Assembly (NCBI GenBank): GCA_964393465.1
Contig: CAYMTT010000009.1
Coordinates: forward strand, 1 to 32,512
Length of the DNA stretch: 32,512 bases
Source: CAYMTT01 sp964393465
GTDB lineage: Bacteria > Patescibacteriota > Minisyncoccia > Minisyncoccales > MHMH01
Reading direction: 5' to 3'
The notes under the pieces were generated by a model. The model did no database searches and had not been told where the DNA came from. It saw only the letters and a list, made by a program, of their open reading frames with translations. The first letter of the stretch is position 1. Every line of letters begins with the position of its first letter. Of the stretch, positions 24,656 to 31,000 are shown piece by piece. The position numbers were made by a program, and so were the translations under genes.

Positions 24656-24687
24656 CGACCCTCCCTGGCTACTTTTGGGTGTAAATA

Positions 24688-24717
24688 ATTATTTGATGGG
24701 CTGGGCCCGACATCCAA
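24688..24717 (-). promoter_or_regulatory. Candidate promoter of the S-layer-like gene
   Basis: On the minus strand, TTGGAT (24717-24712) and AATAAT (24693-24688, five of six) are 18 bases apart. Transcription would start near 24681, giving a leader of about 68 bases containing the candidate upstream ORF. The -10 lies within a 12-base palindrome AAATAATTATTT (24683-24694). Confidence 0.4.
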
Positions 24718-24755
24718 AAATGGCCGGGATAACGACCTCCTTAATCCGATTTCAA

Positions 24756-25496
24756 TTATTTTTGCTGCTGGGAATTGGAAAGCAGCCAAATTTTATCAAG
24801 CGCCTGGGAATAATTCCCGGCTTCAAAATCTTTCTTGGCTTCCTCGAACAATTTCCGGTCTTCCTCGCTCAAAGTTCTTTTTTCCAGATCCTGCAAAAGA
24901 TTTTCGGCGGTTCTTTTCTGAAGATTGCTCAAAGCGCTTTCAAGTTCCCCGGTGTCTCCTACCATGGTTCCCAAAACTGATTCAATTTTCTTTTTGTTTT
25001 CCTCTATCTTTTTTGTTTCCTCGGCCAGTTCTTTCAAAACCATGGGATCGGAAGTTGTCACGTTTTCATCCATACTGGCCAAGCCGGCGGTAGCCTCGAA
25101 AATGTTGGCCTGGAAATCCCTGATGGTCGGCTCGAGCCTTGCAACGTCGTTTTCCTCGGCGATTCTGTTGAGGTCTTCAAGCCTGTCGTTGGCGAACTTC
25201 AAATAAAGCCTGGGTTTTTCCATGGCAGAGGTAATTCCTATCTGGGCGTTCTCTGTCACTTTCTTGACAGGGAAAAAGAAATCTCCGGGAACCGTACTTC
25301 TGACGAATCCAAAAAGGCCGAAGAATATCAAAGCGCAAATGGCCGGCGCGAAAGCCAGCCTGTAGTCAAAAGAGGGAATAAAAGAAAATCTTTTTTCCTC
25401 TCCCAGAATTCTCTGTTTTGTAGAAACGACCCAGTCTTTGCTGGGCTCTATTTTTCGGCACTCTTGGATTTTGGAGATTATCTCTTTTTCGGTCAT
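24756..25496 (-). CDS. DUF5667 single-pass membrane protein, possible anti-sigma factor
   Basis: A 246-residue protein with a cytoplasmic N-terminus (1-45), one membrane helix (about 46-65, LAFAPAICALIFFGLFGFV) and an outside alpha-helical domain. PGDFFFPVKKVTENAQI (70-86) and KPRLYLKFANDRLEDLNRI (94-112) are the diagnostic DUF5667 motifs; the rest is charged coiled coil. DUF5667 proteins commonly sit beside ECF-type sigma genes, and this topology (short inside domain, TM, outside sensor) fits an anti-sigma factor. That role is inference here. The sigma gene ends 52 bases upstream, with an intrinsic terminator between them. A GATAAT box at 25510-25505, eight bases before the ATG, could give an independent leaderless transcript. 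Confidence 0.8.
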   Translation of the reverse strand: MTEKEIISKIQECRKIEPSKDWVVSTKQRILGEEKRFSFIPSFDYRLAFAPAICALIFFGLFGFVRSTVPGDFFFPVKKVTENAQIGITSAMEKPRLYLKFANDRLEDLNRIAEENDVARLEPTIRDFQANIFEATAGLASMDENVTTSDPMVLKELAEETKKIEENKKKIESVLGTMVGDTGELESALSNLQKRTAENLLQDLEKRTLSEEDRKLFEEAKKDFEAGNYSQALDKIWLLSNSQQQK

Positions 25497-25504
25497 GAAA
25501 ATGG

Positions 25505-25532
25505 ATTATCGGTTATCCAGTAATTATGACGA
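25505..25532 (-). promoter_or_regulatory. Candidate private promoter of the DUF5667 gene
   Basis: TCGTCA (25532-25527, four of six) and GATAAT (25510-25505, five of six) are 16 bases apart on the minus strand. The -10 ends eight bases before the ATG at 25496, so the mRNA would be leaderless. It would let the gene be expressed despite the upstream terminator. Confidence 0.35.
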
Positions 25533-25560
25533 AAAAAAGAGGGAGTTGTTACACCCCCTC
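25532..25560 (-). terminator. Intrinsic terminator at the sigma-factor stop codon
   Basis: On the minus strand, GAGGGGGT (25560-25553) pairs with ACTCCCTC (25546-25539) with one G-U pair. The six-base loop GTAACA contains the sigma TAA stop, and seven T residues follow (25538-25532). It separates the sigma gene from the DUF5667 gene. A ribosome terminating at the stop codon would cover the hairpin, so termination may depend on translation. Confidence 0.75.
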
Positions 25561-26055
25561 GATCTCTTTTCTCAAGGCCTTCAGAGACCTGTGTATCTGG
25601 ACTCTGACCGCCTCCTGGGACTTTCCGGTAATCTGGCAGATTTCCGGAACCGACAGCTCTTCCAGATAGTACCAAATGATCATGTCCCGATAGTCGTCGT
25701 TTATCTTTGCCAGAGAAGCTTTCACCTGCTCGAATTCGGAATCCAAAAAAGCTTTCTCCTCAATGGTCCTGCCGGTATTGTCAGCAAGGACAACGTTATC
25801 TGTAGATACCATTTGAGCCTGGGCCTTGTTCCGGTAGTGGTCCACTGTCAGGTTCCTGGCTATCTGGTACAAGAAAGCCTGCATGTTTTTTATGTCATCT
25901 TTCCCTTCCTGGAATTTGTGCCATCCTCTGACAAAAACCTCCGAAGTAAGATCTTGGGCTATTTCCCTGGAGTTTACTTTTAAATAAACAAAGCGGTAGA
26001 TTTTATCTACATATTGGTCGTAAATCTTTCCGAACGCTTTGTGTAAATTAGCCAT
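25549..26055 (-). CDS. RNA polymerase sigma factor, ECF-like
   Basis: A 168-residue sigma70-family protein with only regions 2 and 4. Region 2 covers about 8-78: FGKIYDQYVDKIYRFVYLKV is 2.1, REIAQDLTSEVFVRGW is 2.2, and FLYQIARNLTVDHYRNK is 2.3/2.4. Region 4 covers about 112-164, with the helix-turn-helix SVPEICQITGKSQEAVRVQIHRSLKAL (134-160). It should direct RNA polymerase to a specific promoter set, plausibly including envelope genes such as the S-layer gene 0.9 kb downstream. The start ATG has no Shine-Dalgarno motif. A TATAAT box lies 52 bases upstream, amid five TGWCA repeats. An alternative ATT start at 26082, ten bases after GGAG, cannot be excluded. Confidence 0.9.
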   Translation of the reverse strand: MANLHKAFGKIYDQYVDKIYRFVYLKVNSREIAQDLTSEVFVRGWHKFQEGKDDIKNMQAFLYQIARNLTVDHYRNKAQAQMVSTDNVVLADNTGRTIEEKAFLDSEFEQVKASLAKINDDYRDMIIWYYLEELSVPEICQITGKSQEAVRVQIHRSLKALRKEIEGV

Positions 26056-26089
26056 TGTTGAATTGAATTTGCGATAAAAAATGTGACAT
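26048..26089 (-). other. Candidate 13-codon upstream ORF overlapping the sigma start
   Basis: Minus-strand ATG at 26089 reads MSHFLSQIQFNNG and stops at 26048, overlapping the sigma start by eight bases (ATGGCTAA). AAAGGAG lies three bases before its ATG, a short but usable spacing, while the sigma ATG has no such motif. The overlap would allow translational coupling. It could also be chance. Confidence 0.25.
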
Positions 26090-26172
26090 TTACTCCTTTA
26101 TTGCGACATTATACGGGAAAAATAGTGTCATTTTGCCCGTTTTTGGTGACAAAAAAGGAATACTTATGTCAC
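26083..26172 (+). repeat. Five TGWCA iterons around the sigma promoter
   Basis: Similar hexamers start at 26083 (GTGACA), 26103 (GCGACA), 26125 (GTGTCA), 26146 (GTGACA) and 26166 (ATGTCA). The starts are 20, 22, 21 and 20 bases apart, about two helical turns. Most are followed by A/T runs. The last one overlaps the final codons of the winged-helix regulator gene. Regular phasing on one face of the helix suggests operator sites for a DNA-binding protein, possibly that regulator. Confidence 0.6.
26108..26113 (-). promoter_or_regulatory. -10 box of the sigma-factor promoter
   Basis: An exact TATAAT on the minus strand (26113-26108) lies between the second and third iterons, with transcription predicted near 26101. 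No good -35 hexamer is found at 16-18 bases; the ATGACA at 26131-26126 is only 12 bases away. The promoter may therefore need an activator bound to the iterons. Confidence 0.5.
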
Positions 26173-26658
26173 AATTTTGTAGTGCGACCCTCGACCGTTT
26201 CCATTCCTGGAAATCATCCCCACTTGATTGAGCTCGTCCAAATCTCTGATTATGGTCCTCCGACTGACTTGAGGGAAATCCTGCAGAAGGTCGGACAATC
26301 TGATTGTTTTCTTTTCTTTTAAAACTCCCAATATCTTTTCCTGGCGTTTCTTTTCTCTTTTTTGGCTGACCCTTATTCTGGGCTTTTGGGATTCAGTTAT
26401 TCTAGCATATTCCCTGTTCAAAACCAAGAAATTGCGGTGATCGGCCAAATCCCTGTTTTTTGCGGAATAAAAAAGCTCCTTAATTTCCTGCACTCGGCCG
26501 GTCCGGGCAGAGCCCCGGCAAATCAAATCAGCCAAGATCTTATTAGCTGATTCGACGATTTTTTCCTTCAAATCCTCCCCTTCTTGGGGGAACTTTTCGA
26601 CCACCCTGTAAACAGCCAGGGTAAGCTTCAAATATTGTTCTTTGCTTTCCGAATACAT
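26164..26658 (-). CDS. Winged-helix (DeoR-like) transcriptional regulator
   Basis: A 164-residue protein with an unusual order. The N-terminal half (1-95) is an all-helical domain (YLKLTLAVYRVVEKFP, KEKIVESANKILADLI, VQEIKELFYSAKNRDLADHRNFLVL) with no recognised ligand fold. A basic linker (94-107) leads to a C-terminal winged helix (104-163): RQEKILGVLKEKKTIRLSDL, recognition helix VSRRTIIRDLDEL (131-143) and wing NGNGRGSHYKI. The N-terminal part probably dimerises. It lies directly upstream of the sigma gene on the same strand, and five regular repeats fill the gap, so it may control that promoter. A TTGACA-TAAAAT promoter would make its own mRNA leaderless. Confidence 0.78.
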   Translation of the reverse strand: MYSESKEQYLKLTLAVYRVVEKFPQEGEDLKEKIVESANKILADLICRGSARTGRVQEIKELFYSAKNRDLADHRNFLVLNREYARITESQKPRIRVSQKREKKRQEKILGVLKEKKTIRLSDLLQDFPQVSRRTIIRDLDELNQVGMISRNGNGRGSHYKIVT

Positions 26659-26664
26659 TTTTCC

Positions 26665-26692
26665 ATTTTATATTCCCAAAATCTTCTGTCAA
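26665..26692 (-). promoter_or_regulatory. Sigma70 promoter of the winged-helix regulator gene
   Basis: TTGACA (26692-26687, exact) and TAAAAT (26670-26665, five of six) are 16 bases apart on the minus strand. The -10 ends six bases before the ATG at 26658, placing the predicted transcription start on or beside the start codon. Confidence 0.55.
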
Positions 26693-26719
26693 GCTCTGAA
26701 AAACCAAGCGTTTCAAGCC

Positions 26720-28072
26720 CTAAAAAAGCCGATCGAATATCCTGACATAACCGTTTAAAGCATGGCAGACAGAGTCAGTCCTCACGTATCTTTCGGTGTT
26801 TTTCCAGAAAACTCCTCCTTTTGCGGTTTCGGGATCGGGCAGAGACTGGGAGTTTTCCTCTCCGTAGGTATGCTGGATGAGCCACCTGATCACCTCTGCC
26901 ACGGCATCTTTGTATTTTTTGCAGTCTTGCCGGCCCTCTTTGAGACAGAATCTGTAGGTATCGGTCATCACCTCGCTTATCCAGCCGTTGCCGCTGGAAG
27001 AATAGGCTCCCCGCCATCTGCCTTGCAGCAAGGGTCCATAGGAATCGTCATACTGGTTTTCCAAAATTACGGAACTCAACTGAAAAACTATATCCTTGTA
27101 TTCCTGCCCTCCGGCAGCTTTATAAAAATCCATCAGGGACATCACCACCCAAGAATTGGAAATGGGATTCTTCTTTCGATAATCCCCTTCTATATATCCA
27201 TATCCTTGCTCCTGGCGATATTTTTCCGCGAACCTGTCGGCTATCTTTCGGGCCGCCTCCAGATACTTTTCCTGCCCAGTGGCAGAATAAAGCTTGGAAA
27301 GCGAAGAAAGCACCTGGCCTTCATACAAAAGGGATTCTTTATCTCCCTTGGACATCCTGTCGCCAGAATATTTTAAGTACGGATTCACCTTTCCGTCGGA
27401 ATCCTGCATGGAAACGAGCCAGTCTCCTGCCAAGTGGGCAGAATCCAGGTATTTTTGCTGCCCGGTAATTTCTTCGAGGCGAAGCAAAGTGAATATGCTC
27501 AGAGCCGCCGTCCCCACAACGAATCTTTCCTCTTTCTGCCTTGGATCCAAAAAAAGTGAATAATGGAAAGCTCCGTAGCTTTCCCTGCCTTCTCTCAAAT
27601 CCTGCATGGAAAGCAAGAAATCCCCCCAGTCTTGAAGGCGGGAAAGAATTTCAGGATCTTCTTTGTAATCATTCAGATACAAAAAAGTGTATATTATGGA
27701 AGCTGAATACACGGTATGCACCCTGTCTTCGAACGTATCGCTTTCTGCATAATAATACTTGTGGAAGCCGTTTTCTCCCGGTTCTTCCATGCGGTACAAA
27801 AATTCCTTGCCTTGTTCTATTTTTTCTTCAAGCAGGCTTTTGCTGACCCTGTTTACAACCAACATGTCTTCAACCTCCTCTTTATATATGGGGGATAAGG
27901 CCGCTTTCCGCTGAATAACATTTTCTTGCTTGTGCAAGGACTTGATTTCTATTTCTGCCTGCTTCCCATAATCCAAAACGCCCCACCCGACAATGGTGGC
28001 GGCCAATACGATAGCTAGAATGTATATTAAGTCACTTTTCGCAATGCTCCGGCCAAACGTTATAGTTTTCAT
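26720..28072 (-). CDS. Membrane-anchored (alpha/alpha) toroid protein, possible glycan-active enzyme
   Basis: About 450 residues. One N-terminal membrane helix (about 18-37, counting from the TTG at 28081) is followed by an outside domain of repeated helical hairpins typical of six-hairpin glycosidases, epimerases and lyases. Examples are GTAALSIFTLLRLEEITGQQKYL, YEGQVLSSLSKLYSATGQEKYLEAARKIADRF and NSWVVMSLMDFYKAAGGQEYKD. The end, GGVFWKNTERYVRTDSVCHALNGY, is reminiscent of the conserved C-terminal Arg-Asp-His segment of such enzymes. Catalytic residues cannot be assigned. The ATG at 28072 is chosen; the TTG at 28081 has AAAGGA seven bases upstream and may be used instead. It overlaps the lamin-tail gene by about 41 bases, so the two are co-transcribed. 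Confidence 0.65.
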   Translation of the reverse strand: MKTITFGRSIAKSDLIYILAIVLAATIVGWGVLDYGKQAEIEIKSLHKQENVIQRKAALSPIYKEEVEDMLVVNRVSKSLLEEKIEQGKEFLYRMEEPGENGFHKYYYAESDTFEDRVHTVYSASIIYTFLYLNDYKEDPEILSRLQDWGDFLLSMQDLREGRESYGAFHYSLFLDPRQKEERFVVGTAALSIFTLLRLEEITGQQKYLDSAHLAGDWLVSMQDSDGKVNPYLKYSGDRMSKGDKESLLYEGQVLSSLSKLYSATGQEKYLEAARKIADRFAEKYRQEQGYGYIEGDYRKKNPISNSWVVMSLMDFYKAAGGQEYKDIVFQLSSVILENQYDDSYGPLLQGRWRGAYSSSGNGWISEVMTDTYRFCLKEGRQDCKKYKDAVAEVIRWLIQHTYGEENSQSLPDPETAKGGVFWKNTERYVRTDSVCHALNGYVRIFDRLF

Positions 28073-31000
28073 TGTTTCCAAAGATAATTCCTTTCAAATC
28101 AGGACATTTCCCTTTTACATATATGCCGATCTTATTCCCTTCTATATTAACACTTTTTGTATCTCCGGAAAAGTCCCCGTTTATTAATCCAATTCCCACT
28201 TCATTATCCCTTATTAAAACGTTTTTTAAAGCTGTGGTAGTATCTTCTATTTTAATAACTCCTATTTGAACATTAATCCCTCCCATCCTGCCCAAATAGC
28301 CGCCGTTTTCTACAATGGCATGTTCAATAATTGAATCTTCATTTGAAAAGGAAAAATAGTTGCCGGCGCCTTTCTTTTCGGCAAAAGAAGTAAATAGTAT
28401 TTTTTCCTGTTCTGTTCCCTTCGCTTCCAAAATTCCTGCAACTTTTATTGAACCGTCTTTAAATTTAATATTTGTCCCCGATTTAATCTCTAAAATCGAT
28501 TCGAAAGGAACAGAAAGACTTCCGTTTATAATATAAGACAGACTGCTTTTTTTCCATTCGATTTTATCCACTTCTTCCGAAAAACCGAATCCGGAAACTA
28601 AAATTTCATTTACATCATTATTTTTGGCAGTATTTCCAGAAAAATTACCCAAAAGGTTGTTTGTTTCAACCGTTGTTACATTGCCTTCGAAAATATTATT
28701 TTCTATTTCCGGAGCGGCCATCTGCTTTATCAAAATCGAATTCTTATTATTAGAAAAGGTTGAATTTTTGATAACGGGGTCGCTTAACTTTCCTTGTATA
28801 TATAAAGCTATGGAAATATTATTTTGATAATCATTATGGTTAAATTCCACATTTTTTAATTCCCCCGAAGAATTTTCAAACCAAAGACCGTAAGTCTGGC
28901 TGTCGGTAACCGTGGCATTCTCAATATTAAGCACTCCTCGATTAACGTGAATCATGCCTTCGGTGTGAGAAGGGCATTCGGGATTAAAACCGGGGCAATG
29001 AAGCCTGCCGCCATGCTCAATAATCACTCTTTCTAAATCACCTTCGGAACCTTCTTTGAAAGAAAGCCAATCCCAATATTGACCTTCTTCAAAAGAGGTA
29101 AAAATGACGTTTTCGGCCTCCATTTTTCCTTCGATATCGAAACCCGAATCTTCTTTGAATTTAATAACTGTTCCGGACTCAATTTTCAAATCTCCCAAAG
29201 AATCCACTATAATTTTTCCTTCTATAATATAAGGACTTCCCAAATTAATAAGTAGGAAATTATCGTCTATGGTAAACCCTCCAGGTTGAACAACGGTAAA
29301 ATCTTTGGAAACGCTGTTTTGGGTTTTTGGAGTGCCGTAAACTCTGTTTCCGTCCGCATCTCTACCCTGCCAGTCTTCCCAAGGAATCCTGTTGTTGCCA
29401 GACCAATTTTCAGAATCCACCTTCTCCATAGAAGTATAAATAGGAGAAGCTTGACCGCCTGGCCAGCCGTCGGAACAATCTATTTTATCTACAAGCAAAC
29501 CGGCTGAATTAAACAATTCCAATTTTTCCCCGCTATTGTTTAATCCTCCGGTAAAAAAGTAGTCGGCTGGAATGTCGCTAATTGTCTGGTCATCCGTTCG
29601 TTCCAATAAGTAATATCCTTGAGCTGGAATACTGGAAGTGGCAAAAGTAATCCATTCTTCTTCGTTTTTCTTAATTTTCCAACCGGCCAAATCCACAGAA
29701 CTGGTAGCTTGATTGTAAAGCTCTATCCATTCGTCTGCCGAATTTGCATCTGTACCCGCCCAAGCTATCTCGTTAAAAATAACTGAATAATTTTTCTGGG
29801 GACTTTTCTTCTCCGATTCTTCTGCTTCGTTCTCTGCATTTTCAGATTCGGAACCGGAAGTCCAAATTTTAAAATCGTCCTCATTGTTGTTCGTATCGAT
29901 ATAACTCTCGGTGGTTGTGGACCATTTTCTTTTGATAATTTCATAAGTGGAAGTATTAATTGAAAAAGGGTTTCCTTCAACAAAAGGATCGGTGCTCGAC
30001 CCCCAATCCACTGCATCCAAAATATTCTTCTCTTTATCTAATAAAGCAATACTATTATCTTTTGCCAAAGTCTGAGTGCTGCTAGCGTCTGCCTGCCCGT
30101 AATTAGCCCAAAGAAAATATCCTTGAGCTGGAATTTCGCTTCCTTGAGGAAAAAGACGAATTGAATATTCTCTTCCTGTAGAGCTCTTCTTTTTTAGTTG
30201 AAAACTTGAAATATCGGCCTTTTTATCGGTAGGATTGTGAATTTTTATAAAATCATGATTGGTGGAAGAAGCGTCTTCGATTTGAATTTCCGTGATTAAA
30301 AGCGGCGGAGCAGAGGCTAAAGCCGGTTCAGGAGAAGAAAGAATTTTTATCGATCTTGGAGGACGTCCGTTTTTCTCTTTCGGAGTTCCCCAAACTTCTT
30401 TTTTAACAACTCCTTGAAAAGTGTGCCAGTTGAAAAAATCGGTTCTTTCCATTGATCGTTTTCCGGTATTGTCTCCGGCCGGCCAACCACCCGCTGCTAT
30501 GACCTTATCTTCAAGCTGGCATTTATCATCAAATAAGTATAAAGCTTCGTCGGTATTGTTAAGAGAACCTGTATAAATTAAATCTGCTGGAATACCCGGA
30601 ACGGTTTCGTCATCTGTTCTTTCCAAAAGATAAAAATCATTTGGAGAAATAATGCTTTCTTCCTCGAATATTACGGCAACCTGGCCGTCTTTATCTAAAA
30701 GCTGCCAACCGGACAAATCCAAAGGAACTCCCCAAATATTTTTGAGTTCAATCCATTCATCATTGTAAGAATTTTCGGTTCCCATCCAAGCTATCTCATT
30801 AATTAAAACTCTAAACCTTCGAGGTTCTTGACCCATATGTCGACATAACTGTGGTTCAGATGGAATTGATTCTTCCTGTTCGGATTCGGCTTCCAATTCT
30901 GACTCTAACTCCGGTTCAGATTCGATTTCAGATTCTGATTCAAAATTTGTTGATGTTGAATTTTCCGGAGGCGAATCTTCAATATTAGTTGTAGTAGCGG

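Noticed and set aside
24683..24694. The AAATAATTATTT palindrome as an operator
   Set aside because: It is short, purely A/T and overlaps a likely -10 box; chance palindromes of this kind are common in AT-rich leaders and there is no second copy.
24701..24725. GGCC/GGGCCC sequences after the DUF5667 gene as a terminator
   Set aside because: Only four self-complementary bases pair across the loop and no T-run follows on the minus strand.
25438..25983. A 181-codon plus-strand frame opposite the sigma factor
   Set aside because: Regions 2 and 4 of a sigma factor are unmistakable on the minus strand, so the plus frame is a shadow.
26762..27376. A 204-codon plus-strand frame opposite the toroid protein gene
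   Set aside because: The hairpin repeats are clear on the minus strand; the antisense translation is hydrophobic but without start signals or recognisable pattern.
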